DNA from: Ridgeia piscesae
Lineage: Eukaryota; Annelida; Polychaeta; Sabellida; Siboglinidae
Assembly (NCBI GenBank): GCA_025642075.2
Contig: JAODUO010000114.1
Span: 310,001-374,000, forward strand
Length of the DNA: 64,000 nt
Reading direction: 5' to 3'
The position numbers and the translations under genes are program-made. Shown one piece after another: positions 14,402-24,569 of this stretch. Position 1 is the stretch's first letter. Every line of letters starts with the position of its first letter. The notes below the pieces were generated by a model. It was given only the letters and a program-made list of their open reading frames with translations, was not told the DNA's origin and did no database searches.

Positions 14402-17400
14402 AACAGAGAGCCCCTACCATGAACAGAGACCAGAGATACCATATGCGTGCCATCTACAACCAAATTATCATGCCGAAATCTGAGCCACCAGACACCAGTA
14501 CGTGAACAAGGCCTGTAGCTGATGGGTCGAAACATCGTACTCATTGACAAATTGATGCTCCAAAGTAAGTTAAATCATATATACAATAACCACAGGTAAT
14601 ATTTTAAAATAAATAATAAAACTACATGTGTATATAATTAAGTAAATTTGCTAGATTGATTATTATTATGTATTGTTACGACTAATAGGTCATTTTAGTT
14701 AACGATTTTGCATGTGCGAATGCAGTAAGTAAAGTTTATAAGTATTCGTGCACAGAAACATGCCACCTAATGGTATTTTGTGTAAAGCTAACTTATATAT
14801 CGATTTTATGGTAACCGTGGAGCCGTTGAAGATGTTGAGTTGCCATTGAGATCTGCGTGTTTGTTTTGTGAATGTTCTTTGTTAGAGGAATGCAAGTGAA
14901 TTTTTTGTAACAGTATTATGTATATGTATGTAAGATATGTGAGGAGAAGTTTGGTGGCTGTTGGTGGTCGTTTACATGGTTAGGTCAGAAAGTAAAAGAT
15001 ATGCACAGTTCATGCCGACCAAGTCAATTTCGCTACATCATTTTGTTTCTTGTCCTTAAGACTTTCGATGACTATGTGTTCTAAATTTGTTTCTGATAAA
15101 CCGCTGACATGGAAGTTGTTACTTTTTATTAACTTAATTAAGCCCATATCACCAAAGTGTTGACCTTTGTTTCCTTTAATCAAGTTGACCAGTTTGGTTG
15201 GTATGCCGTAATGTTGTAGTAGTCATAGTAGTTTCCGTAGTGTATCCCAGTTAATGCTGTCAGATGCCTTTTCGTAGTCAACAAAGTTGATGTAGAGTGG
15301 GGAGTTTCATTCCATGGATTGCTCTACTATGATGCGCAGTGTTGCAATCTGATCTGTTTGGGCAGAATCCGGCTTGATGATCTCTCAGCAAAGGGTCAAT
15401 TTCATCTTTCATTCTTTCCAAGATTATTCTGTCAAAGACTTTCCCCGGTACTGACAGAAGTGTGAGGTATCCCTCTCTCCACAGTCTGATGGCACCTCTT
15501 CCTTTTCCCAGATCTTTGTAAAGAGAGGGTACAATAGCTCCATAGAGCTGTCGATGTCTGTCTTGAGGGTTTCTGCTGGAATGTCGTCCAGTCCTGCTGC
15601 TTTATTATTCTTCAGCTGTTTTATGGCCCGCCTGATTTCCTAGGTAGATTTGTCACACTTGATGGGTAGGCCCACTTCTGCTGGCTGTATGTCTGGGGGT
15701 CCAGCGGGGCAGGTCAGTTCAAACGTTCTTCAAAATGTTCAGCCCATCTGTTGACCTGTTGCTCAATTATTATGTACCTTGCTTCTTCTGGCTTACTATT
15801 CTTACTTGCTAGTTTCCTGGTGGTGTTGCACAGTTGTCTTATGTTTCCGCTGCCTACAGCATGTTCTCCTTCTTCTACCAGACAGTCAATGTAGTTTTGT
15901 TTGTCCATTTTAACACTCTTCCTTACCTCTCTGTTGGCTGCTGTGTGCTCTTCCTGTGCCTTTGCCTTTGCCGCTCTTGTTCGACTGTTGTTTACTGCTG
16001 ATTTCTTCTCCTTCCACACCTGGATCCTGTGCCAGGTTTCTGCTGTGATCCAATCTTTCTATTGCTACTTGTTCAGGCCAACGACTTATTGGCAAGTTGA
16101 TGTTAGTGTCTGTTTGGTGTTCTGCCACTGGCTATTCAGGTCTGGTTCTTCTTCACGCAGCTCTTGTAACCCGTGACATCTGTTATCAATGTTTAGCTTG
16201 TATTCCTCTCTTGTCTGTGGAATTTTCAGGAGGCCAACATTGTACTTTCATCTGTTTGTTGCTGTTACCATCCAATTTTTCTTCAACTTGAGTTTCAGTC
16301 TGGCAATCAGCAGGTGGTGATCATCCACTCCCCTCTTTACTCACATCTTCAAGTGACCTTCTAAATCTCTTTCCTATGCAAATGTGATCTATCTTGTGTA
16401 TCATTCTGTGTGTGAAAATGCTGCCCCCAATGACAATATTGTTCTATGCACATATGTCTGAAAACCTCTCCATTCTTGTTCACCTCTCAAAAACACCATG
16501 GGTTCCTATCACTCCTTCATATCCATTGTTGTGCATTCCAGTCTTCACATTGAAACCTCCCATGAGAATGGTCACATCATTTTCTCTGCATTTGTCCAGG
16601 ATGCTCTGTAATCTGCTCAGGGGTCTGCTGACTACCAGAAAGTTTGGAGTTATTTCTACCCCTGCTGCTATAAAAACAGGTCCTTGGTTACTTCATCCCT
16701 GTCACTTGTTGGTGCATAGCACTGGACGATGTTCATCTTGATATTCTTTTTCTTTGATCTGAAGGATGCTGTGATGATTTGTGGTCCATGCGCTTTCCAT
16801 CCTATCAATGCCCTCTGTGCCACTCTTGATAGCAACAATGCTACATCCTCGGTGTGTGGGGCATCGTCTTCTTCATGTCCAGAGAAGAGTAATAGCTCTC
16901 CTGTAGGTAGTTTTCTTTGTCCTATATGTGTCCATCTGGTCTCACTGGTGCCCAGCAGTGCAAGCTTTTAGTTGGTCATTTCCACTGCTACTTGCGTCAT
17001 CTTTCCTGTCAGGTACATGGTTCTCACATTCCATGTTTCCATATTAATGTGCTTGGTCGAAAGAAGGGTGCTTGGCCCTGTGACTTCCGTGGTCATGCGG
17101 CTTTCACCATATGGCATCATAGGTCCTCATGATGAAGCCCCTTCCTCTTCCAGGCAAGTGTTCTCTGTAAATTATGTTGTCAACGTTTCCCTAGCAAATA
17201 TTTTTTATGAGGTGGGTGCTAGCCCCATGCTCAACCCTCCTTTCTTATCCAGGCTTGGGACCGGCCAAGGTGGAGTTCTAAACTGAAAGTGGGTTATTTA
17301 AAATGACATTTTTGCCTGCAGGTAATATGCTGAAGGAAGTATTTATGTGAAAAGTTGGTGGGTCATTTTTATTACTGATATTGATGAGGTTTTAATATTA

Positions 17401-17909
17401 TTTACAATATTTTAAAATAATAATATTTACAATACATATATTTTGTGTCGGCCCCAGGAGGTGGAGACAGAGGGCTTGGAGGACTGTCGTCGCATACAGC
17501 AGCGACTCCTGGAGAAGAACATCCCAGTCTCCCTCGACACTCTCAAGAGGTGAGAAACAATCAGCCGGCTCTTTGTTTACAGGGAGATATTTGGTACTAT
17601 GACTTTGACTACGTGTTGCCACAGTTGGGTTATCATAATGTATATATCATACACATGCACACACACACAAACAATATAGGAAGGGGTAGAAGTGTTGGGT
17701 TGTCAGTGAGAGAAATCACTCCCACTAAAAGCCATTCTAAACTTAGACAACTTCTTCCACCCCTAGAATATATCTACTCTAAATGCAGCTATTTTAAAGG
17801 GATTCTTTTAAAATGTTAAATCTGTACTGTATGCAATTTACAATTAATCCTTTTAACATAAATATTGCCTTCATTGCATTACAAATGTGTTCTTTTGATC
17901 ATTTATCTG

Positions 17910-17976
<67 letters not shown>

Positions 17977-20900
17977 CCTTGCATGCTTGAATAAGCAAGC
18001 CTTACATGTTTGAATGAGCAAGTCTTACACATATGAATGATCTACGCCACAAGTTCACGGTGCAAATTATTTTAGAATATTGCATTACTTGTCAAATGGC
18101 AACTGGGTAAACACAGTAATTTTGTGGTGTTTGATACCTGATCTTTTATGTCACATTTCCCGCAGCGTTGTTAGCTTCTCTCAAGTGGTTGCTTTCTCCA
18201 TGTTCAGGGCTCTGCTGCCTCCTACAGAATATGCCCGCAGGGCTCCATCGTACCGGAGTTCATCACCAGCAGGTCTACCTAGCTCCAGCTCCGGGTGAGT
18301 TCTGTGGCAATGTTCCAACAGGAGGGTCACAAGTGGGGGTTTCTTTAATGGTTAGGGATGGTATCATAAGTTCACTTAGTTCAAAATAACAGACTGTGCT
18401 TAGTGTTAGTTCAAACCACCACCAAACTGCACCAAGATCTTATATGGCACATGGAATGGAGAACCTACTGAACTAATAAACCACTGTTACACAACTCAGG
18501 CCTCGTGACATCAACCGCCAGCATCCCATTGCCTCGTTATGCTGCATTAATTATTATATCCACACATTGTAGATATGCCTTATATTTATAACAGCATGTG
18601 TAGAGTGTGATTATGTCGCAGGCCCAAGTTGCATATCAGCGCTCCCTAGCGGTCATATAGGTTCCCATTCTGTTGTGCTATCCACAATGGCTAAATTATT
18701 ATTAGTGTCAAAGTGCATTAATGCAAGTTTCACTCAACAGGTGGCACAATTGGTTTGAAACAAATCCACACGTGTATATTTATAGAGTCAATCTGGAGCA
18801 TTGACAGTGCATCTGGTTGAATCTGCTTATGTCATTTTATGTTTATTTGCACCAGTGAACTCTCATCTACCAGATGATGTATTTCAGAAGACACTACTGT
18901 AGCTATTTGCTTGCTTGTTTTGATTTGCTATGTTTTCATGACGGTCCTTTCTCTTACTTGGGAGAATTGAGTGGTGATTACTTCACCAGGTGGCACCAGT
19001 GTAAATGAGTGTTTTTGGTCAGTGTTACCTAGTTAAGCAATTTAATATTTGTTTTAATAACTATGGACTACATGTCTGTTATGTCTGTTATGTATGGTAG
19101 ATGTAGAGGTCTCTAGATATTAATCAGGCATTGTTTTTTATCCAGACTGCTGTCTTCTCCTTCGGTCTGGCTGGCGGCCGAGTACAAGAAAGTGCAAGAG
19201 GCAGAGAAAGCAGTTAGTGAGTACACTTCTACTTACTACATTATGTACACCAGCAAAGATACTGACTTTTTAGAAGGGATAACTTGTAAAATCTTCTGTC
19301 ACTGTATTTGGTTGTCTTCACGGTTCAGTAAAAAACTAAGCAACTAAATCTTTTGTTCAATATTATGTACCAGATGAACAAACATACACATTGACAAAGG
19401 TATGGTTTAATATTATGTACCAGATGAACAAACATACACATTGACAAAGGTATGGTTCAATATTATGTACCAGAGGAACCAACATACACATTGACAAAGG
19501 TATGGTTTAATATTATGTACCAGAGGAACCAACATACACATTGACAAAGGTATGGTTTAATATTATGTACCAGGTGAACAAACATACACATTGACAAAGG
19601 TATGGTTCAATATTATGTACCAGAGGATCAAACATACACATTGACAAAGGTATGGTTTAATAGTATGTACCAGATGAACAAACATACAATTGACAAAGGT
19701 TTGGTTCAATATTATGTACCAGATGAACCAACACACACATTGACAAAGGTATGGTTTAATGAAATATTATGTACCAGAGGAACCAACACACACATTGACA
19801 AAGGTATGGTTTAATGAAATATTATGTACCAGAGGAACCAACATACACATTGACAAAGGTATGGTTTAATGAAATATTATTTACCAGAGGAACCAACACA
19901 CACATTGACAAAGGTATGGTTTAATGAAATATTATGTACCAGAGGAACCAACACACACATTGACAAAGGTATGGTTTAATGAAATATTATGTACCAGAGG
20001 AACCAACACACACATTGACAAAGGTATGGTTTAATGAAATATTATGTACCAGAGGAACCAACATACACATTGACAAAGGTATGGTTTAATGAAATATTAT
20101 GTACCAGAGGAACCAACATACACATTGACAAAGGTATGGTTTAATGAAATATTATGTACCAGAGGAACCAACACACACATTGACAAAGGTATGGTTTAAT
20201 GAAATATTATGTACCAGAGGAACCAACACACACATTGACAAAGGTATGGTTTAATGAAATATTATGTACCAGAGGAACCAACACACACATTGACAAAGGT
20301 ATGGTTTAATGAAATATTATGTACCAGAGGAACCAACACACGCATTGACACATGTATGGTTTAATGAAATATTATGTACCAGAGGAACCAACACACGCAT
20401 TGACACATGTATGGTTTAATGAAATATTATGTACCAGAGGAACCAACACACACATTGACAAAGGTATGGTTTAATGAAATATTATGTACCAGAGGAACCA
20501 ACATACACATTGACAAAGGTATGGTTTAATGAAATATTATGTACCAGAGGAACCAACATACACATTGACAAAGGTATGGTTTAATGAAATATTATGTACC
20601 AGAGGAACCAACACACACATTGACAAAGGTATGGTTTAATGAAATATTATGTACCAGAGGAACCAACACACACATTGACAAAGGTATGGTTTAATGAAAT
20701 ATTATGTACCAGAGGAACCAACACACATTGATAAAGGTATGGTTTAATGAAATATTATGTACCAGAGGAACCAACACACACATTGACAAAGGTATGGTTT
20801 AATGAAATATTATGTACCAGAGGAACCAATATACACATTGACAAAGGTATGGTTTAATGAAATATTATGTACCAGAGGAACCAACATTCACATTGACAAA

Positions 20901-21107
20901 GGTATGGTTTAATGAAATAATTGACAGGATGTTTGACAAAGATTATGTAAATAGTAATTAGATTTTAGGGGAAAACTACAATGTTTGATATCTGTGTCAG
21001 GGATGGCCACACAGATACTGGATGAACAAAAGAAGAAACAAGGCCAAAAAAGGTCGGCAAAGCCCCGCATCAAGTCTGCACCTCCTGGCTCTACACACAG
21101 GCAGTAG
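1634..21107 (+). CDS. Unidentified ten-exon gene (proline/serine-rich, basic C-terminus)
   Basis: Ten exons with GT-AG borders join in one continuous frame: 1634-1744, 2285-2393, 3012-3140, 7435-8215, 8565-8846, 11766-11834, 17458-17549, 18208-18294, 19146-19216, 21001-21107. From the in-frame Met at 1654 to the TAG at 21105 this is 1,818 nt (605 aa). The exact multiple of three across nine junctions is the main support. The real start may lie in an upstream exon, because exon 1 is open on its 5' side behind an acceptor-like site. The protein is acidic and polar at first (a PPPP stretch in exon 2, DD-rich start of exon 4), then Lys/Arg- and Ser-rich. A helical, charged segment near the C-terminus ([20 protein letters not shown], exon 7; [10 protein letters not shown], exon 9) may form a short coiled coil, and the last exon encodes a Lys/Arg-rich tail. 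No catalytic motif, signal peptide or membrane segment was seen. I do not recognise the family. Introns are full of mobile elements. Confidence 0.8.
2285..2393 (+). CDS. Unknown gene, exon 2
   Basis: Acceptor TTATTATTATAG, donor AAAAG|gtaaag. Encodes an acidic stretch followed by PPPPR and a Ser/Glu-rich end. Enters in phase 1, leaves in phase 2. Confidence 0.8.
3012..3140 (+). CDS. Unknown gene, exon 3
   Basis: Acceptor CTGCCTTGCCAG, donor CACG|gtcagt. Enters and leaves in phase 2. Polar, Pro-rich sequence ending in [11 protein letters not shown]. Confidence 0.75.
3523..3549. repeat. (TA)n microsatellite
   Basis: About 13 TA units in an intron, just beside the SINE that starts near 3562. 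Confidence 0.95.
3562..5020 (-). mobile_element. tRNA-derived SINE (family A, copy 1), split by a hAT-type element
   Basis: Minus-strand copy of a SINE also seen at 6786, 25611, 27656 and 62880. The 3' part (3562-3776) carries the family's GCGCAGTA-type tail, the TTTACACTTTACTTCCCTGG block and the complement of the block CAGCTGTATGAATGAGTACC. The copy is interrupted after GAACTATA and resumes at 4939-5020 with the complement of the segment next to the tRNA-like head, which aligns with the copy at 6830-6890. Confidence 0.75.
3777..4938. mobile_element. Non-autonomous hAT-type DNA transposon
   Basis: A 1,162-bp insertion starting CAGTGGTGGGATGTAACG and ending AACACTG, so the ends are CAGTG/CACTG. 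It is flanked by perfect 8-bp direct repeats GAACTATA (3769-3776 and 4939-4946). The left subterminal region has many copies of TAACGAAGTAC and its complement, as in hAT ends. An 8-bp duplication with CA(G/A)NG ends is the hAT signature. No transposase coding is visible. The split SINE is restored when it is removed. Confidence 0.8.
5028..6622 (+). mobile_element. 5'-truncated non-LTR retrotransposon (LINE), RT remnant
   Basis: Encodes reverse transcriptase in pieces. 5028-5579 covers the N-terminal fingers and palm ([40 protein letters not shown]). After a frameshift and stops, 5640-5710 retains a VTQGG-like segment. 5762-6460 carries the catalytic SADD motif and the thumb region to the C-terminus. 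Stops and at least two frame changes show it is dead. The 3' end is a short TTGAA tandem tail (about 6605-6622). It lies in the intron between exons 3 and 4 of the unknown gene, on the same strand. The clade was not assigned. Confidence 0.88.
6623..6700 (-). mobile_element. tRNA-like head of a SINE or tRNA pseudogene
   Basis: On the minus strand an A-box-like GTAGCTCAGGGGTAGAGCA is followed about 30 nt later by a B-box-like GGGTTTGAATC. A D-stem GCTC/GAGC and most of an acceptor stem pair, but the anticodon and T stems do not, so a working tRNA is unlikely. It abuts the tail of the preceding LINE. Confidence 0.6.
6786..6985 (+). mobile_element. SINE family A, copy 2
   Basis: Plus-strand copy: B-box-like TTCGATCCCC, then the block CAGTTCACTCAGCTGTATGA and ATGAGTACCTGG shared (inverted) with the copy at 3562-5020, then GTGAATGCTTCCCATGG. 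The head is degenerate and the GCGC-type tail is missing. Confidence 0.65.
7435..8215 (+). CDS. Unknown gene, exon 4 (largest)
   Basis: Acceptor TTGTTTATAG at 7425-7434. Encodes 260 codons rich in Glu, Lys, Thr and Gln, beginning [18 protein letters not shown] and including [16 protein letters not shown]. Donor AAAAAT|gttagt in phase 0. If that weak donor is not used, the frame reads on to a TAG at 8240-8242, giving an alternative terminal exon. Confidence 0.82.
8565..8846 (+). CDS. Unknown gene, exon 5
   Basis: Acceptor CTATTCTTCCAG, donor TGCAAG|gtatag. Exactly 94 codons, phase 0 at both ends. Basic, Ser/Thr/Ala-rich, predicted disordered, with [12 protein letters not shown] and [10 protein letters not shown] segments. 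The frame is open throughout. Confidence 0.82.
8847..11765. other. 2.9-kb intron without recognised elements
   Basis: AT-rich. I saw no coding exon, LINE or tandem repeat. Around 11200 there is a CAGTGAAACTTCAGTATA segment resembling the start of pogo/Tc1-type elements, but no partner end was found. Confidence 0.5.
11766..11834 (+). CDS. Unknown gene, exon 6 (micro-exon)
   Basis: 69 nt, 23 codons, phase 0 on both sides, between CTGCACAG and |gtaggt. An upstream AG at 11751-11752 would add 14 nt and break the frame into exon 7, so the downstream acceptor was chosen. Encodes a short [12 protein letters not shown] segment. Confidence 0.6.
13721..14588 (+). mobile_element. Truncated Penelope-like retroelement nested in the TTAA element
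   Basis: Encodes the C-terminal part of a Penelope-type RT: a YMEQFE-type motif at about 13830, a one-base frame change near 13860, the catalytic YVDD at 13874-13890, then [33 protein letters not shown] and a [12 protein letters not shown] segment. It ends in a duplicated short peptide (APPPSSAL) before a (TA)n tract. No GIY-YIG endonuclease was found. Inverted repeats of about 52 bp flank the coding part (13752-13804 and 14535-14586), sharing ATGATTTAACTTACGTTGGA with few mismatches. Host sequence CCACAG plus TAATATT appears on both sides, consistent with a target-site duplication. The uninterrupted target is seen in the second TTAA-element copy near 55800. Confidence 0.85.
14317..14399. repeat. 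Two (TA)n tracts in the Penelope-like element
   Basis: Long TA tracts separated by a short TTTTTTAGTTTGA spacer. Confidence 0.95.
17458..17549 (+). CDS. Unknown gene, exon 7
   Basis: Acceptor GTCGGCCCCAG, donor CAAGAG|gtgaga. Phase 0 in, phase 2 out. Encodes a charged helical segment with [15 protein letters not shown] followed by IPVSLDTLK. Confidence 0.82.
17911..17975. repeat. (TA)n microsatellite
   Basis: About 32 TA units in the intron between exons 7 and 8. Confidence 0.95.
18208..18294 (+). CDS. Unknown gene, exon 8
   Basis: Two AG acceptors exist (18164 and 18207). Only the second, CTCCATGTTCAG, continues the exon 7 frame ([10 protein letters not shown]). Donor TCCGG|gtgagt. Ser/Pro-rich second half. 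Confidence 0.8.
18455..18700. repeat. Dispersed repeat, copy 1 of a pair
   Basis: Matches 53405-53730 in order: GGAACCTAC-like start, CTAATAAACC/CTAATCATC, GTCAACCGCCAGC, TTATATCCA, ATATGCCTTATA, then TATCAGCGCTCCCTAGCGGT and GTTCCCATTC. Short, non-coding, probably SINE- or MITE-type; ends not defined. Confidence 0.6.
19146..19216 (+). CDS. Unknown gene, exon 9
   Basis: Acceptor TTTTTTATCCAG, donor CAGTTA|gtgagt. Enters in phase 2 and leaves in phase 1. Encodes [20 protein letters not shown], a likely amphipathic helix. Confidence 0.8.
19351..20930. repeat. 50/55-bp tandem array
   Basis: About 7 units of 50 bp (19368-19720), then about 21 units of 55 bp up to 20917. The core is ATTATGTACCAGAGGAACCA, ACACACATTGACAAAGGTAT and GGTTTA. 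The longer unit has an extra ATGAA/GAAAT block before ATTATG. Local variants (GATGAACA early, CATGTATGG at about 20340-20410) show patchy homogenisation. It lies in the intron between exons 9 and 10. Confidence 0.96.
21001..21107 (+). CDS. Unknown gene, exon 10 (terminal)
   Basis: Acceptor ATATCTGTGTCAG. The split codon A|GG gives Arg, then [19 protein letters not shown] and a Lys/Arg/Pro-rich tail ending at TAG 21105-21107. No clear AATAAA was found in the next 400 bp. Confidence 0.8.
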
Positions 21108-21695
21108 GGAACACAGGTATCTACAGCACTGCCACACAAGGACCAGACAGTACATGTTGTCAATGCTACATTACACATAGTTTGGAAATGTGGACACAGG
21201 AAAGAAAGACGATTGATGTGGGAATGATGGCGAAAAGCTATCAGATTGTGTTAGCAGGATATTAGGCAGTTCTGGAAGTGCTACAGGTCTGTCCAACTTA
21301 TGATTTATATACCTATATCATAAAACAGAAACATGGTTTTGGATGGTCAGTTTATCCAAGTGCATGTGTGTCAGTTCCACATGTATGGGACTGACATTTT
21401 ATAGGTGCATTAGTGGCCCTTTTGGGTGGTTCATAGATTTAGACGCTGATTTCTCCAAGGCACATGCAGGATTTTGCCAGTGACCATTCACACTTAACAT
21501 ACAGGTTGTCGCCTGGGTGGGTTCACATTGTATTTAAATATTCAGAATACTTTTGTGTACAAAACAATACCAAAACTGCGGTCGCATTCCAACGAGATTT
21601 AACAAGATTTAACAAGATTGCCACCTAGAGATTCAACTCTAGATGGCAGGTGGACTAGGAAGCCAATTGGCTTATCGAGAGTCCAACCTATCTAT

Positions 21696-24560
21696 CTAAG
21701 TATACCCCGCCCTTCTTAGGTATATGTCGATTTTATTTTTAAATATATTAACACTACTAGCACCTACACAATCAGCTGATAATCTGTTCCATTCGTTTAC
21801 TGTTCTTTGTGAAAATGAAAATTTTCTAATATCTAGTCTACACTGCTTCTTTGCTAATGTAACTCCATGTCCTCTAGTCCTTCTTTCTTCCTTGACTGTG
21901 AAAAAAGTATTTCTGTCAATATTTTCATATCCATTCAATATTTTAAACACCTCAATCTGATCTCCTCTCAATCTTCTGGTTTCTAGTGTTGTTAAACCAC
22001 ATTCTTTTAGACGCATTTCATAACTAATATTCCTGAGTTTTGGTATCATTTTGGTTGCTCTCCTTTGTACTCTTTCTAGCATATCAATATCCTTCTTGCG
22101 ATATGGCCTCCATGCTTGTATACAATATTCTAAGTGAGGCCTAACTATTGTTTTATACAGCGGTATTATTAGTTCTTTTTCTTTGTACACTATTTTCGCC
22201 TATTAATCCAAAATTTGGTTTCCCTTCGCTCTGCAATTCCACACTGCTCTGATACCTTCATGTCAGCACTAATAGTTAACCCTAAGTCCTTTTCCTTTAA
22301 GGTAGTATTTAGTACAGTATCACCCATTGTATATTGTGCATCTTCATTCCCATGTCCTGTGTGAAGGCACTTACACTTTCCAAAATTAAACAGCATTTGC
22401 CACTTCTCAGACCATTCTATCAACTTATTAAGATCATCTTGTAAATGCTATCTATCTGCATCACTTAAAATTTTCCTAAACACTTTTGTGTCGTCCGCAA
22501 ACTTCAACACCTTGCTTGTTATGTCATCATCCAAATCATTGAAGTATATTAAGAATAAAATAGGTCCCAGTACTGATCCCTGTGGTACTCCACTCAAAAC
22601 CGCTTTCCAGTTTGAAACCTCCCCATCAACTACTACTCTTTGTCTTCTATCAATAAGCCATTTTTCTATCCAGTTGATCATTCCATTTCCTATGCCATGG
22701 GCCTTTAGTTTAAGTAGTAGTCTTTGGTGTGGCACTTTGTCAAAGGCTTTTTTAAAATCTAAGTAGATTATATCTACTGGTGATCCCTCATCTAGCCACT
22801 TTGTGACATCTTCCAAAAAACATAACATATTTGTTAAGCATGACTTCGCTTTAAAAAACCCATGTTGAGATGGGTTTATCAATTTATTTTTAACAAGAAA
22901 ATCAACCAGGTGATCTTTAATTAGTCTTTCTAATAGTTTGCAAATCACCGATGTTAAACTCACTGGTCTATAGTTCTCTGACTTGTTTCTCGAACCTTTT
23001 TTAAATAATGGTATAATGTTTGCTTCTTTCCATTCAAACGGAACTATTCCCTCCTCTAATGACAAATTGAACACTGTTGCAAGCGGTATGCTGATTTGTT
23101 CTACAATTTCCAATAGAAATTTTGGGGGAGGAATCCCATCCACTCCAGGTGATTTATTATCCTTCATATCTCTTATTTTCATAGCTACCATTGTTGGGGT
23201 TACAATTAGTTGTCCTAAATAGTCAAACTCTCTCCCTTCGAACTTAGTCTCAAGTACTGGTAATATACTAATATCTTCCCTGGTAAACACCGAACTAAAG
23301 TACTCATTTAGGTTTTCTGCCATTAAGAATCCCTCTGTTATTATGTTTCCATCACTACCTTCTAGAGGACCGACCTTATCCTGAACTTTCTGTTTACTTC
23401 GAACATACGCATAAAAACTCTTGCTGTCATGTTTTATATTAAAAGCTATTTTTTGTTCGTAGCTTCTCTTTGAATTTCTAATTTCAGCTGTAGCTTGATT
23501 AAGTGCTTCTTTATAAATGCTATAGTCTTCTTCATTTCCAGTATGTCTATATGTCTTCCACATCATTTGCTTGTACTTGATTTTTCTAATGGCTTCCTTC
23601 GATAAGTGTTTCTTCTTTGACCGTTTCCCCTGTTTTTTCAAGGGGACAAATTTGTCAACGACGCAGTCAATTTCACTCTTTAAAATATTCCAGCATTCTG
23701 TTGCCGTCTTATTCTTCAGTGTGTTATTCCAGTCTATCTTTGCTAAATATTCCCTCATGTCCTTATATCTTCCTTTGTGAAAATCTTTCCTGTACCTTAT
23801 TTTTCTATTCCGTTCTCCCTTTACTTTGATGATAAAATGTATCTGGTTGTGATCACTACACCCCAGTGGCTCACATATCTTGACATTATCAACAAATTCC
23901 TTCTGTGAGCTCAATACTATGTCTAACACGTTCTCGCCCCTGGTTGCTTCTAACACATGTTGAGAAAGGAAACTATCTTGTCTAAATTTAAAAACTCTTG
24001 ATCCCCTCTCCCGGTACTCTGTAGAGATGTCCACTGTATATGCCCATGGTTAAAATCCCCCATAATAATACAGTCCCGTTTACTCACTTCTTTGATAGCG
24101 TTATGTATTTTTTCATTTTCTTCCATGCTTATGTTTGGACTCCGATACACTAACCCAACAGTTAATGTTGATTTCCTGTAACTATGTTACACCAGACAGC
24201 TTCTTCACATTCTGCTTCTTTTTCTAATTTTATTTCATAAGCTTGGATGGATTCTTTAATATATAAAATAACTCCGCCTCCCCTTCTTCCTAATCTATCT
24301 TTCCTAAACATTACCTACCCTGTCATTCCTAATTCGGCATCTGATATATCGGGTGTGGCCCAAGATTCAGTTATACCTATTATGTGAGGGTCAATATCTT
24401 CTACCATAATGTTTAGTTCATTTCTTTGTTACTATGCTCCTTGCATTTAAACAAACACATTTATAACCAAATTCCGTAGGGCTTTCCAGGCTGTTCTTTG
24501 CTGATGTCTTTTTGCTATCTTTATCTATGCCTCTAGTATTTGGGGTTCTCTGTGTATCCC
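21696..24560 (-). pseudogene. LINE ORF2: endonuclease-reverse transcriptase, frameshifted
   Basis: Read right to left. The endonuclease (about 24470-23830) has LNARSIV, a TESW-like site in a decayed stretch, VGLVYRSPN, IIMGDFNHGHIQW and LGCSDHNQI. The RT (about 23200-22450) has SPGVDGIPP, NYRPVSLTSVICKLLE, NPSQHGFFKAKSC, IYLDFKKAFDKVPH, LSGVPQGSVLGP and the catalytic FADD. The downstream part continues in other frames (22423-22190, 22190-21696) with WSEKWQMLFNFGKCK, YCIQAWRPY, ERVQRRATK and FSQRTVNEWNRL. The longest intact stretch is 528 codons. A few frame changes, mostly at the endonuclease and after the palm, inactivate it; otherwise motifs are well kept, so the copy is fairly young. Confidence 0.9.
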
Positions 24561-24569
24561 CCTGCGAAA

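Larger units (their letters stand above)
12772..15175. mobile_element. TTAA-type DNA transposon with long inverted repeats, copy 1
   Basis: A 2,404-bp insertion bounded by TTAA on each side (12768-12771, 15176-15179). Ends are imperfect inverted repeats: GGGCAAAAAAGTCAATGGTT, and AGGAAACAAAGGTCAACACT read from the right. A further inverted pair, about 290 bp per arm, lies inside (about 13268-13560 against 14690-14990), sharing for example ACCAACAGCCGCCAAACTTC. Deleting the element plus one TTAA restores the host LINE frame as L-I-K-N-S-Y. No transposase is visible, so it is non-autonomous. TTAA duplications fit piggyBac or Kolobok. Without the nested Penelope piece it is about 1.53 kb; a second copy lies at 55346-57364. 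Confidence 0.85.
12041..17290 (-). mobile_element. LINE, endonuclease-RT type, decayed and interrupted (family b)
   Basis: Minus-strand element. The apurinic-type endonuclease lies in about 17040-16300 ([33 protein letters not shown], a degraded GDFN motif). The linker and RT N-terminus run over 16019-15180 ([25 protein letters not shown]). The RT core is cut at LVNLI by the TTAA element at 12772-15175 and resumes at 12767 as [25 protein letters not shown]. An internal deletion then joins FLFLL directly to a FTYLGSIIN segment, removing the catalytic YADD box. The C-terminal half (12551-12041) includes [14 protein letters not shown] and [12 protein letters not shown]. The fragment at 37101-38000 belongs to the same family. 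It lies antisense in the intron between exons 6 and 7 of the unknown gene. Confidence 0.88.

Noticed and set aside
14401..14535. GIY-YIG endonuclease of the Penelope-like element
   Set aside because: No GIY or YIG motif or flanking conserved residues could be read in any frame.
18165..18294. Longer version of exon 8 using the first AG
   Set aside because: It breaks the frame from exon 7; the second AG at 18207 keeps it.
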